Positions 32,891 through 43,677 are shown, counted from the first letter of the stretch. The stretch is DNA of 64,000 nt from Axinella damicornis (GCA_963931865.1 OZ007516.1:9672464-9736463); one strand, 5' to 3'. The notes: generated by a model from the sequence alone, not told the origin. Numbers and translations are program-made.

Positions 32891-33460
32891 ACATTGGGCT
32901 GCATTTGTTCACGGGATAACAAGAAGTTCGGTTAATACACAACCAGCTCATCTAACAGATGGAGGACCAGTGTAGTAAAGTAGAAAGTGTCACACACTCA
33001 ACCATACTGTATGGCTACAAAGACGTCATTCGCACCCTCGGCCTCCCCCTTATGAATACATGTTTCAGTTACGGATAAATAGGGTAAGCACAAACAGTGG
33101 AAACCAGGCCTGCCTGAGTTGGAGGGATCTTCAGAGGGACCACATAGTCAGCATTCCTAGCAGACACCAAATCATGGGACCGCCTTAATTATTGCATTTG
33201 CTGGCTGTTGTTTGCTGTGTGTGCAATGATCAGGCCCTTTGGTCAATGCTGACTGCATTTGACCAGCATGCACCTACATAGGCCAACTGACCTGCGTGCG
33301 GCCACCACATAACACAGCGCTGACCCAGTTTGTGGCAATTAGCTCCCAAGTCTGTAATCTATTTAGAACTGATCCAACTTCATAATCCACCAATGTTGTG
33401 AACTGACATTCAATAGCTCCAGCTTTTGACCGCTTACAGTTTTTGCATAAGTGATCAAAA
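32891..33460. other. Unassigned stretch
   Basis: No coding exon, hairpin or repeat that I can defend. Confidence 0.4.
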
Positions 33461-33461
33461 A

Positions 33462-33530
33462 CTTAATGGTAAGAGCAGCGGATTAGCACTAAATTCTTGG
33501 GTTTGAATCCTGTATACAATCGTCATTATA
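33462..33530 (+). mobile_element. tRNA-like / SINE remnant
   Basis: TAATGGTAAGAGCAGCGGAT resembles a tRNA D-arm (A box), and GGGTTTGAATCCTG, 20 bp later, a T-arm (B box, one mismatch). The acceptor stem does not close, so this is a SINE or tRNA pseudogene rather than a functional tRNA. Confidence 0.45.
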
Positions 33531-34227
33531 TAGATTCAAATATTTAAAAATTTCATTCTGCCTGCCAATGAGCTGTCATGTAAGTAGGTGGCATTGTGGA
33601 AATGCCTTGTTTATCTATCAGTTGAGAGTTCAGAGAGTGAGGGGCTTGGTACTACAGCTGCTGCTGTTGTGTGGTACGTCACACGTGATAAAAGAAAGCA
33701 AAAAGTAGGCTTCAGCGATGTTCTAACACAGGCCCATTTTATATCCCCACACTTTTTTTTTTACTTTGGTCTTGCAGACTAGCAAATGTGCTGTGACTGG
33801 TCTAAGACATTAATTGTCTTGTGAGACCACATTTGACACCTTTCAATTAGGACACCTTTCCTTTTAAAGGACATCTCTGGAGACAAAGAGTCTGAAAGGT
33901 CCTTTATGTGTTGTATTGGCTAGTAGAATGGAAGATGCTTTGGCTGTCAAACACTCAGTTACTAAAACAAAATAGCTACAGTTGGGTTATTTCTCGACAA
34001 ACAGTAGATACCGGGCCACTTTTCCTTACTCTGGAAATGAGGCCAACGCCTTCCCACCTCTTCATTGTAAGATCAAACCTCAATAGACCCGTTGCAGCTG
34101 CATGACGTCATCAGCATGCACTTTTGACTTTTCTCACACCATTTTGTATATTATTGTACGCCTTCAATTATCACTCAGGAAACGTGTGTACTTCAGTGTA
34201 CCCCATAAACAGTTTATGTATGCAAGT
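33531..34227. other. Unassigned stretch
   Basis: Short frames only. GGTACTACAGCTGCTGCTGT near 33650 is a simple motif. No gene is called. Confidence 0.35.
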
Positions 34228-34272
34228 GCACCAGACCCTCCTCTGCGTTCGAGGGTCTGGTACCAAGACTAT
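34228..34272. repeat. Partial TCTCG/CAGACC-type hairpin
   Basis: CACCAGACCCTC pairs with GAGGGTCTGGT. The right end continues as ACCAAGACTA, while the left terminal bases are lost. Confidence 0.55.
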
Positions 34273-34366
34273 TTACTGAGTAGCAGCCTCACCCATGCAC
34301 TCTTTATTACGTACCTACACCACTAGTTCTCCCCCTCCTCTCACACACCACTCACTCTCTCCTTAC

Positions 34367-34432
34367 TTCTCTATCCAAGGAGGCAATCCCCACAGTTTCT
34401 GCCAACTCCCTCATCTCTTCCTCCGACTTCTT
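34367..34432 (-). CDS. Candidate minus-strand exon, acidic helix
   Basis: On the minus strand, an acceptor CTCTTTAG (NAGNAG type) is followed by KKSEEEMRELAETVG, then IASLDRE, and a donor GAA|GTAAGG. It lies 126 bp downstream of the exon at 34559-34669, a short intron, but the codon phases do not match for this frame. Either an exon between them was missed, a different frame is used, or the two belong to separate transcripts. Confidence 0.4.
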
Positions 34433-34558
34433 CTAAAGAGTAATGAGAAAGTGCCAAAGTGACTTTAGAAGCAGTGACTACGGGATTCATGAATTCCCTG
34501 CCTCTGAGTATATGTGGGGATGCAATATTCTGATGTGCCACATTTCACACACCCTTAC

Positions 34559-34669
34559 CTGTCCTTGGCATAGTCCATCCATCCCCTACAACTCTCGTTC
34601 ATGAAGCCACATCCTCGATGGTAGCCCAACTGCAGCCACCCTCCATAGCAGTAGTCTGCCCGATACCAG
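34559..34669 (-). CDS. Exon of possible leishmanolysin-like (M8) peptidase
   Basis: On the minus strand an acceptor CACCTCATGCAG and a donor CAG|GTAAGGG bound 111 bp. The frame reads WYRADYCYGGWLQLG, then YHRGCGFMNESC, then RGWMDYAKDR. In M8 (GP63/leishmanolysin) zinc proteases, a GWYxVDYxxA segment followed by a glycine-rich (G)xGCxF...SC block occurs downstream of the catalytic HEXXH region, and this order is what I see. The catalytic motif itself is not visible within 1 kb, so the family call is tentative. The exon is open with good splice sites. Confidence 0.5.
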
Positions 34670-34983
34670 CTGCATGAGGTGGCAACACAATTAAATTAAT
34701 AAGTTTCAGGCGTCAGTTGATATTAAGACTGGTACACACCTTACTATTAGAGGTATAGAAAATGTATTGTGGGGCGAGCCTGAGCAGGCTTGGAACAGGC
34801 ACATAATTTATGTTGAATTTCTGTAACTGTGTTGTACTGCAGCTGTGAAGCATGAGCGCAGCTTTAGCCATATTATATACCACCGAACGATATCATCTAT
34901 GCTGTGATGACTTTGTACTGGTACATGGATGTCAGCAGCTGCAGACATATAATTGTCACATGTTAGTCAACCTCTAACTGCAT

Positions 34984-35566
34984 GGTACCAAGGGCGCATC
35001 GAGCCGCCGAAGGTGGCGAGAGGGCATGCAACTTCCTATAGCGCACGTATAGACGGTATAGTGCTGGGTGTTACTAAAAATAACATTTCCGGTTATGTAT
35101 GTGCAATTGCGTGAACGGTACGGTTACGGACGTTCGACGGAACTTATTAGTTATTCCTGGGCAAGGAAGATGAGTGCTACCAATGTCGCTACAGAAACGC
35201 CATCCCTCTAGCCCAAGTACTTCTTCTAGTCCGTGTACCTCTCCTACCAGTGTAGCAGGCCCAGATTCGGAGAAAGTATCGCCGGATGCAAGCCAACATT
35301 CGCCGCTCTCGACAACAGCACAACAGCTCGACATTTGCTGTTGTGTAAGTTGGAGGGAGGGAATGATAGCATCGAAAGGAGCTCACGCTAGGTAGCTAGG
35401 GCCTCGTCAAAGGAACGCAAAAGTGACTGCATAAGGGGCGCGCGTCTACGGTTCATCTGCTTATACAGTCAATTTGAATTCTATATTTAGTAACACTCAG
35501 CATTTTGCCGTCTATGAACGTTGCATGCCCTCTCGCCGCCTTTGGCGGCTGGATGCGCCCTTGATG
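34984..35566. mobile_element. ~580-bp TIR element with GCCGCC hairpin ends
   Basis: GGTACCAAGGGCGCATCGA, then GCCGCCGAAGGTGGC, then GAGAGGGCATGCAACTT at the left is mirrored at 35508-35566. The inverted repeats extend inward about 100 bp (ATAGACGG..TGCTG(G/A)GTGTTACTAAA). Inside, a plus-strand frame from 35174 (MLPMSLQKRHPSSPST, with Ser/Pro/Thr-rich continuation to AQQLDICC) meets a GTAAGT donor at 35344. This suggests the first exon of a transposon protein retained in a deletion derivative. Confidence 0.75.
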
Positions 35567-35611
35567 GTACCCCACCCTGTTACAACCATGGGTTGTAACA
35601 GGGTGGGGTAC
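35567..35611. repeat. Perfect 45-bp palindrome
   Basis: GTACCCCACCCTGTTACAAC and its exact complement (21-bp arms) are separated by three bases, ATG. It starts exactly where the TIR element at 34984-35566 ends, with GGTAC at the junction. Confidence 0.9.
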
Positions 35612-37084
35612 TGTAGCCTGCTTGCTTTTATACTACCACATCCAACACACCCTCATTCACACCCATGGGGAAAAACCATGGCTCTATGCAGCATATTTCC
35701 ACATTGCCTTAGCAACTATATAAACGTAGTACATGGGAATCTCCATGACACTCTGGTATCTGGGGTATTATGGGCCTGCCAAGCATTTCGATGGCCCACA
35801 CATAGTCGCCACCCACCAAAGAAAAAGCGAACAACATCGGTCACTGTATGAGGCAATTCCACCAATACCAACGTTCAACCGATGATCGGCACATCACTAA
35901 CAGCAACACTAACACATAAACTGCCTGTAAGAAGGGAGCAAACAAAAAAACTGGTCATCAACACACCCAGAGTCTTCCAGCAGTGCTAGGGTGATCCTGG
36001 ATATCACTGGTGTTGACCCAGGAGAGGGGTTGGTCCTGGGGACAGGAGGGTGGGAGGTCAGTACAAATGGGTGGTAACACCTGGTAATGAATTCCCAGCT
36101 GTGGCATGTGTACTGATGGCAGTGGGAGGTGAAATGTCTAAAGAATGTCATGCATACACACACTACACTCAACTGGCCATGACTTGTAAAAGCCAGAATG
36201 TGAAAGAGGGAAAGCACCTTACATGACAATAGAATAATAGACAGTTCTTTTATATTTTTTGCCATGGTAACAACTTTCTGTCTTTGAAGTAACTTGATGA
36301 ACGTGTTCACTAGGAAGCACTAGGCATAGAACTTAAACTTTAACTGTTACGAACAGAATGTTTTGGCCTAGGAAGCCTTCTTCAGCTGCAATTGAATGTA
36401 CAGTGTCTTAGTTATATGAGCTTACAAGAGCGCATGATGACATACTCCTCTGCCGCAATGATGTCATCATGCACTCTTGGAGCTTATTAGTATGAGTGAC
36501 CTTCCCAGTAACCTTAATGACCTTGTAACCACAGATCAGGGATTGCTGGTCATTTGGAATGAACTTCGTACATGTACAGGGGGGGGGGGGCACAGACGGG
36601 AGAGGGGGGAGGGGATGTATACTTCGGAAGCCTGTGTGACACTGGAGGCACTCATGGACCCATATGCTCTTTTATTAGGAAAACTGTAGACCCCTACACT
36701 CTTTTTTATCAGGGACCCCTCCCTGCACTACTACAATTCTGTATAAAAGTCCGACCAGACCACTTGTAGCCAGGGCTGGCCAGGAAGGCCCCTAAAGACC
36801 ACAAGTACAGCTGTAGTCAAATGGGCCAGCCATACTCAGGACGAGAGAAATACTTCCTCCACCCTCTCCCTCTCGCTTCGCCCACCGGAAATAAAGCAAA
36901 AGATGGCTGGCCCACGAGACTAGTGTGGTACTGGGTATAGTGATGCACCGATATGGTCTTTTCCGATATAATTATACTAACAGATATCTGCCGATCCCAA
37001 TCACCGAATTGCGATCAGTATGAATGGAGCATTCCAATGAAGTCCATTTTGCTGTCGGTTGCATTTTGACCCAAAATTCATGGA
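35612..37084. other. Unassigned stretch with hairpin and short G run
   Basis: A hairpin at 36414-36489 pairs GCATGATGACAT with ATGTCATCATGC and continues outward to GAGCTT/AAGCTC-like ends. A 12-G run stands at 36579-36590. The minus-strand frame 35909-36310 (133 codons) is long for chance but shows no recognised domain. Confidence 0.4.
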
Positions 37085-37200
37085 CTACACCAGGAGCACA
37101 TGAGCCGCCGAAGGCGGCAAAGGAGCATTGAACTCCGCATGCCCGCCCTAGGACATGTAGTAGTCCTTCACACCTCCAAAATTTTACCTTATACGGCAAG
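37085..37200. repeat. Single end of the GCCGCC hairpin TIR family
   Basis: ACCAGGAGCACATGAGCCGCC, followed by GAAGGCGGCAAAGGAGCATTGAA, matches the end of 27904-28172. No partner end was found nearby. Confidence 0.5.
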
Positions 37201-38560
37201 AGGCCATTACCTAATGCAGTTGTAAGGATTTTTGTGAAAAGGAGCTAAGTAGGTGTGAAATGCAAATTGCCTTTGTGCAGCCATAGATACTAGACAAGAG
37301 CTAGCTGGCTATAGGACGATGGCGCTACGTGCAGCGGCTTCAACGACCAGCAAACAAACGAAGAAGGTCCGCCGTGTCTCTAAGAATGAACTACGCTAGA
37401 TAGCTAGCTAGCTATTTGTTAGCTAAAGAGACTGCGTAAAATGGATATGAGCATCTTCGAATCTTCCGTGAAACAGCAAGTGAACGAGAAGGAAGCAATC
37501 CAGTTACGCAATACCCTGAACAACAAACCATATGGCATAATTGGAGCGAGAGTGACAAGCTGTGTGTCTTACTGAGCTACCGGTTACTTGGTTTCTGCAA
37601 CCTTCTTCAGAAGTACACGTCTTGAAAGGAGCGTTTTGCATGGTTCCTTCGCTTTCACGTAGAACCAGTACTGCCCTCCACACTGAAACGTATGCAACAG
37701 ATAGCCTCATCCCCAGCCTTCTCACCTCAGCGTTGCAAGGGACAAATTCTGGGGTGAGAATGCCTGAGAACGAGGCTTTGTGACAACTGAACATGAGCTA
37801 TGGGTTCAGTGGTTTGTTTATACTTGTGCAAAGTAAAGATATTTATGGTGCTGTACTTCAATCAGTACTCCTGCCAGTGAACCATGTCCCTTGGACGTAA
37901 TCTGACATCAGAGTAGTTCATCTATTTTTGGATACCATCAAGCAGACAATGCGATATCTCTCAGACATAAAAAGATAACGAATAAGAAGCAAACTGCAAG
38001 TTCACCGGCTCCCCATGTGGAGCGCAAGAAAACATTAGCATTTCTAGGACTGTTGCTGCTGATGGTGCACTCTACTTGGAAGGCAAACCCCTGGACTGAG
38101 AACTTGCCTGAACTTTTGCCTGGGCAATTCCCTAGACGGAGGCAATATTGTCTCGGAACACGTCGGATGGTAGCCATGTATTGGCGAGTGATAATGCTCA
38201 GTTCTCTGCTCTGACCTTCTGCTGCATTCTGAGATGCAAAATAGCGTCCCAGATTAGTTCGTACATGTACAACGGGTTACGTTTTCTCGCACAGACTTCA
38301 AGGTCACATTTATGTACACCTTAAGGGTCTCTTGAATGTATCATATTCCCAGGTTTTCAGGTCCCAAACTTCACACAACTTTGATTGCTTGAAAAGACAA
38401 GTTGCTTGGAGCTAGTCATGATCGCTTGATCAGCTCACAAAAAGTAGGGAGGTATATCAATCACTCCATCACACTTTAACCTTGGTCGCAAGCACACGCT
38501 AATGACCAAGAGGGAAGAGCTACCCCTCCCATCATGCAACTTAAATAGATCATGCAGCCT
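37201..38560. other. Unassigned stretch
   Basis: A 26-codon frame at 37318-37398 (MALRAAASTTSKQTKK, then VRRVSKNELR) and the frame at 38017-38214 (signal-peptide-like LAFLGLLLLMVHS) are visible, but neither has support from context. No gene is called. Confidence 0.35.
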
Positions 38561-38564
38561 CATA

Positions 38565-38946
38565 GTCTCGGAACCAGACCCTTCGCACGGGGGAGGAGGA
38601 AAGGGTCTGGGCACGTTCCTACATTCCATTTGTCCTCACGGAACGTAATTATGCGTGGTAATTAGCGATCAACTGCGATACCTCGCGTACGATCATAGTC
38701 GACCTGCTCGTTGCTCTCCTCGACTTTTGTCAGTCACTCGCGGGTAACGCCATACGGCACAGCGATTCGCCATGTCTAGTCACTGGCGACACCGAAAGCC
38801 TGGAGAAAAATCATTCCCCTGACGTCATTCACAATCAACGCTTCTGATTCGTTAGGTCAACATTCCGACCTGGGGACAACTCGAATGTAAGATGGTGCCC
38901 AGACCCTTTCCTCCTCCCCCGCGCGAAGGGTCTGGTTCCGAGACTA
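38565..38946. mobile_element. 382-bp TIR element with hairpin ends and 11-bp TSD
   Basis: The left end GTCTCGGAACCAGACCCTTC..GGGTCTGGGCAC and the right end GTGCCCAGACCC..GAAGGGTCTGGTTCCGAGAC are inverted copies of about 53 bp, and each end is itself a hairpin (CCAGACCC/GGGTCTGG). GCAGCCTCATA flanks the element directly on both sides (38554-38564 and 38947-38957). The interior has no ORF. It appears to be the larger form of the hairpin family seen as solo ~50-bp copies at 39109-39157, 50940-50990 and elsewhere. Confidence 0.85.
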
Positions 38947-39108
38947 GCAGCCTCATATGATGCTGATGTTCCAGATAACATGTCATTCATGTCACTAGTG
39001 TTGTGCACAGACTGCACCCTCTCATGAGAAGGGTCTGGTGACGTTTGAGCAATTTCTTGCCCATGCTAAGTCAGCAGTATTCATTTTCAACAAGCCAATG
39101 AAACGTTA

Positions 39109-39157
39109 GCCTCGTTCCCAGGCCGTTAATAGGGAGAAACAGCCTGGGAACGAGGCT
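39109..39157. mobile_element. 49-bp solo hairpin with 12-bp TSD
   Basis: GCCTCGTTCCCAGGC and GCCTGGGAACGAGGCT form an almost perfect hairpin with a 17-20-base loop. AATGAAACGTTA stands immediately on both sides (39097-39108 and 39158-39169). An insertion this small with a perfect 12-bp duplication is direct evidence that the hairpin itself was mobilised. Confidence 0.88.
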
Positions 39158-39459
39158 AATGAAACGTTAACATTGATGGCTCATTAAAAATCGGTGCTGC
39201 TGACCCCACAGAATCAAGATCTCTGAATGGCAAGTACATGTCACGTGATCACTGGTATTACACTGCTGACCTGCACGTGGTCTTGCCAACTCCACCCTTT
39301 GCCCCCAACAAAGCATCCACTTTTGCGACCCCTGCTACAGAACATTGTCTAGATTCGGCTCATTAAAGGTCCTCGCACACCTCCGGCTGACTCCCACTTA
39401 GCTTGGCTCCTCACCATCAGAATCAGGACAAGTAGCCATGGCACAACGGGTTATCGACT

Positions 39460-39516
39460 AGTCTCTTTCCCAGACCCCGATCTGGCACCCGCGATTACGG
39501 ATCTGGGAACGAGACT
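39460..39516. repeat. Solo hairpin of the TCTCG/CAGACC family
   Basis: AGTCTCTTTCCCAGACCCCG pairs with (A)TCTGGGAACGAGACT. No target duplication is recognisable. Confidence 0.7.
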
Positions 39517-40250
39517 GCGTGCGGACTGGCTGTTCAGAGATGGGGGCGGGGCTACTTCCTGCTGACAGGCGGTAGTTGGTATGAAAAGATGCAGTTGTGT
39601 ATTGTAGGTGTGGATGTTTGTCAAAATAATTGTTAGTGGTCTCATAGACTTCCTCCTAAGCCAGAGCAACCTACATAACTATATAGTATCATGAATTCGT
39701 ATGTATGCATAATGCTGCATACTGTTCAACAAAGTAGACATGTATGTTGCTATAAATGCATGACTAGTATATCTAAACTGCATGTGTATCTAAACTGCAG
39801 GTATGAGCACAATCTGTAGAAGCAGAATAATCGATGTTGGTTTAGGTGACCACTACCATACTGTTCACCTTAACGTTAGTTTGGCACTGTTCTGGCCCTG
39901 CAGTATATCTTGTACCAGCCATATCTGTTTTGACATTGTGGTTGAATTCCAGACAACTCACAGATAATGCAAAAAGACGAGGGGTCTTTGTTCTGTAAAT
40001 CTTGGTATTGTTGTCCATAATTCATTTTCTGTGCATGTTTTGGGATCATGTCGTCAAAATAATACACATTTTGTTTTTGGTTTTTTCAGGTTTATGCAAC
40101 AGCAAAGGTCACAAGAAGATAGCTACATATATAAGAGAGCTAATATTAATCTTGGACCCTGTACAAAACACTACACAATAGTTATGTATGTATATAATAT
40201 GCATAAGCACAGACAATAGCAGGAGTTATTTAGGAAGACAACAGTCAAGA
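39517..40250. other. Unassigned stretch
   Basis: AT-rich; CATGACTAGTATATCTAAACTG shows a short local duplication near 39760-39800. No gene. Confidence 0.4.
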
Positions 40251-40258
40251 GTCAAGAG

Positions 40259-40880
40259 TCAAGAGTCAGGCGATTCAAGCTCTTTGAAAAGCGCATGTTT
40301 GAATGATGTCAAGGAGCTGATGCAGCTGGTGTCAAAATTTAGAGAGTTCCATAGGGCAGTGGTCGAGGGAAAGTAGGAGTTTTTAAAATTGTTTGTTCTT
40401 GTAAAAGGTACTGACAGCTGGGTGGCGTTAGCATGTCGATTGGGATAGTGGGCAATTGTCCTTTCAAAAGGTTTGTTTGGGAAGACAACCCTGCCAGTCA
40501 TGATGTTAAACAATAAACAGACCTTTCTTCTGTTGGTTAAGGTAGGTATGTGGCAATAGCTGAGAAGAGACTCGTAATTTGAGTTCCATGATTTTGAACA
40601 AACTCTCAGAGCAAACTTCTGTACATCCTCTATCAACTTGATGTCTTTCTCAAGATGAGGGTCCCATGTTGCACAGGCATATACTCCATATGAGGACGAA
40701 TCAGAGATTTGTATAGTTTCAAAAGTGTTGAGGGGTTCGAGAATTGACCTGTATAATAGTCCTATTAGTTCGAGTTTTCTTGCAAATTGTATTGATGTGG
40801 TAGGACCAGGTAAGATCTGATGAGTTGACCCCAAGGTATTTGTAATGATCTCTTTTGTTGAGAGCGTGCACAGAGCGGGG
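40259..40880 (-). mobile_element. LINE reverse-transcriptase C-terminal part
   Basis: A 191-codon minus-strand frame (40259-40834) carries the thumb/connection region of CR1/L2/Jockey-type non-LTR polymerases: LYRSILEPLNTFETIQ, YACATWDPHLEKDI, LIEDVQKFALRVCSKSW. It continues to a terminal FPSTTALWNSLNFD block and a stop. The catalytic YADD segment that should precede it is absent. The missing part lies where an AAAACTAAAACT repeat block (40898-41065) now separates it from the N-terminal polymerase part. Confidence 0.85.
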
Positions 40881-40897
40881 CATTTGGAACAATGTTG

Positions 40898-41065
40898 TTA
40901 ACTAAAACTAAAACTATAATGCATTTTAGTATGGCATATTTCACTTTAGTAATTAAAACTAAAACTAAAATGAGGACTATCTCAGCCTGTTAGTTAAAAC
41001 TACAACTATACTAATATGAAAATCACCCAAAAATGGTGGTTACTAAAACTAAAAGAGCCTTTACT
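40898..41065. repeat. AAAACTAAAACT dispersed repeat
   Basis: GTTAACTAAAACTAAAACT, GAGGACTATCTCAGCCTG and ATTAAAACTAAAACTAAAAT are repeated within the block and match 20109-20175. It sits exactly between the two halves of the minus-strand LINE. Confidence 0.75.
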
Positions 41066-41450
41066 AACCCATCTTATGAGGAAAGGATCGACTTTGAGTT
41101 GGAAAAGTTTGGAAAGAAGAGGCTGATGGGGGAACAGTATCAAACGCTTTGCTCAGGTCGAAAAACACTGAGCACAACTCGTTCCCACAATCAAGTGCTT
41201 CTTGGCAATCGTGTGCATACGAGATTAGAGCTGAGGTCGTGGATTTCCCTGAGGTAAAGCCCCATTGGTGTTCTGACAATGGCGAGAAAATTTTCAAGTG
41301 ATGAGACAAGAGGTCGTGCAGGTGTTTCTCGAGGAGTTTGCTTAGGATAGGTAAAATTGATATAGGTCTGTAGTTGGCTGGATTTTTCAAGGTCACCTCC
41401 CTTCAGAATTGGAACTACTCGAGTTTGTTCCATCATATAATTTATGATTG
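41045..41450 (-). mobile_element. LINE reverse-transcriptase N-terminal part, frameshifted
   Basis: The minus-strand frame 41064-41396 reads NPANYRPISILPILSKLL, then HQWGFTSGKSTTSALI, then VFFDLSKAFDTV: RT motifs up to the first catalytic aspartate. A one-base shift at a C run then moves the frame to PLLSKLFQLKVDPFLIRW. Upstream (41396-41450) TRVVPILKGGDLE is in yet another frame. The element is dead and lacks about 150 residues, including the catalytic YADD box, before 40834. Confidence 0.85.
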
Positions 41451-41514
41451 ATGGTTCTTGATAAAGAAGTGACTGCTTGCCCAGAATGTTGATTGTGCTG
41501 CTGTGTTACCGGAT

Positions 41515-42355
41515 GAGTGCACTCCAGTGCATACCAGTAGCCTCCCAGCCACCAAAATCTGAATGATATAATGCACTGCCTAGTGCACTGCCTGGTAAAG
41601 TGCACTGCCTAGTGCACAGCCTGGTATAATGCACTGCCTAGTGCACTGCCTGGTATAGTGCACTGCCTAGTGTATAGCCTGGTATAGTGCACTGCCTAGT
41701 GCACAGCCTGGTATATTGCACTGCCTAGTTCACATCCTGGTATATTGCACTGCCTAGTGCACAGCCTGGTATAGTGCACTGCCTAGTGCATAGCCTGGTA
41801 TAGTGCACTGCCTAGTGCATAGCCTGGTATATATAGTACAATGCCTAGTGCACAGCCTGGTATAGTGCACTGCCTAGTGCATAGCCTGTTATATTGCACT
41901 GCCTAGTTCACATCCTGGTATATTGCATGCACTGCCTAGTGCACAGCCTGGTATAGTGCACTGCCTAATGCATAGCCTGGTATAGTGCACTGCCTAGTGC
42001 ATAGCCTGGTACAGTACAATGCCTAGTGCACAGCCTGGTATAGTGCACTGCCTAGTGCAGAGCCTGTTATATTGCACTGCCTAGTTCACATCCTGGTATA
42101 TTGCACAGCCTAGTGCACAGCCTGGTATAGTGCACTGCCTAGTGCATAGCCTGGTATAGTGCACTGCCTAGTGCATAGCCTGGTATAGTACAATGCTTAG
42201 TGCACAGCCTGGTATAGTGCACTGCCTAGTGCACAGCCTGGTATAATGCACTGCCTAGTGCACTGCCTGGTATTATAATAGTGCACTGCCTAGTGCATAG
42301 CCTCGTAGAGTATAGTGCACTGCCTAGTGCATAGCCTGGTATAGTACTATAGATT
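41515..42355. repeat. 29-bp satellite, about 28 copies
   Basis: The unit is GTGCACTGCCTAGTGCA(C/T)AG with CCTGGTATA; period 28-29 bp. Variants (GTTCACATCCTGGTATATT) recur every few units, so a higher-order repeat of several units is present. The unit is self-complementary in part (GTGCAC, TGCACTAGGCAGTGCA). Confidence 0.92.
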
Positions 42356-42525
42356 ACTAGAGATCACTAGAGTATTACTAGAGACCACTACCTAGAGACC
42401 ACTAGAGATTACTAGAGATTACTAGAGATCACTAGAGATTACTAGAGACCACTACCTAGAGACCACTAGAGATTACTAGAGATTACTAGAGATCACTTGA
42501 GATTAATAGAGATTACTAGAAACTA
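42349..42525. repeat. 10-13-bp ACTAGAGAT tandem repeat
   Basis: Units ACTAGAGATT, ACTAGAGACC and ACTACCTAGAGACC alternate, with a longer ~60-bp period visible (42375-42430 repeats at 42435-42490). Confidence 0.88.
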
Positions 42526-42658
42526 GCTTACCAGTGCCAACAGCTTTTGTTTCCTCCTCTTGCTTCTGAAAAGACTGCCTCTTGCTGGACCCCCCCGGCA
42601 GAGTGCCTCTGAGGGGATTCCCCTCTACCACTGGCCACACCCGATGCTGGCGGGGACT

Positions 42659-42858
42659 NNNNNNNNNNNNNNNNNNNNNNNNNNNNNNNNNNNNNNNNNN
42701 NNNNNNNNNNNNNNNNNNNNNNNNNNNNNNNNNNNNNNNNNNNNNNNNNNNNNNNNNNNNNNNNNNNNNNNNNNNNNNNNNNNNNNNNNNNNNNNNNNNN
42801 NNNNNNNNNNNNNNNNNNNNNNNNNNNNNNNNNNNNNNNNNNNNNNNNNNNNNNNNNN
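42659..42858. other. Assembly gap, exactly 200 N
   Basis: A run of 200 N marks a scaffold join, so order and distance across it depend on the assembler. ORFs containing X here are meaningless. Confidence 0.99.
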
Positions 42859-43640
42859 TCCATGGCTGTAATTTCATGGTGAGACTGCAGAGAAGGTACA
42901 GTACACAAAGCAGAATAATATAGCTCTTGGACAGTTAACTTAAGTTTCAACCCAATTAATGCACGTTACATATTTTTTATGATGTGGATATTGGTCAGGT
43001 AGGAAGTACATACTTTAGGTATAGGTACCGGAAACGCGCGCACATCTAGAACCGGCCCTTGCCCTAATATACCCTAACCAATCGCCCTACTTCCTGCCGG
43101 ACCAATATCCACTTCGTATTTTTTACTTGTAACGAGGGGCAACCGCACTCCTGGTAGCCGCGATGCAACCCGGGTTGCGACTCGCCGTAGTGCAAGCTAA
43201 GTATTGTGATTAGTTCCAATTAACGCACATGCCACGTGGCAACCGCGATCACGAGCAATGGCAACCAAAAGGAAGACAAGACATTATTAGAGCACTCACA
43301 ACTTCGCCAGCACGGTGAGTTTTGGTATGCAAGCGTCAGTGAGCGACAGCAATCACTGCCGTGTGGTCAGAATCTTCGTGTGCCTTTCCTAAGAACGGTA
43401 CTGCCACGGCGAGACAAAAGTGCTCATATCTCCACCACCAAGGTGAGTTTCAACACCAACTTTTTACATTCAGGTCATGGCATGATAGTGATCACGGCAG
43501 TGTAGTCAGAATCTTTGTAGGCCAATCCCAAGTACTCGAACATTATATATATTATTGGTGACTTCATTGCGCTCTGCGTGTATATGCTTGCTTGTCCGGC
43601 CGGTGGATCTTGCAATTACCGTAAACTTTAAATCAGCGAA
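42859..43640. other. Unassigned stretch upstream of Helitron-like ORF
   Basis: AATTAATGCACGTTACATA near 42953 and AATTAACGCACATGCCACGT near 43217 are similar. CACCACCAAGGTGAGTTTCAACACCAA-type donors recur near 43312 and 43440. It could be the 5' part of the Helitron, but I cannot fix an end. Confidence 0.35.
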
Positions 43641-43677
43641 TTTCACTTGCACGTGCAAATTCAAAATCAAATTTTGA

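Noticed and set aside
33462..33530. Functional tRNA gene
   Set aside because: A and B boxes are present, but no acceptor stem can be closed and no anticodon stem is convincing.
38017..38214. Small secreted protein (signal-peptide-like ORF)
   Set aside because: A hydrophobic stretch alone is weak evidence; no promoter, splice, poly(A) or homology context.
42503..42950. ORFs containing long X runs
   Set aside because: They span the 200-N assembly gap.
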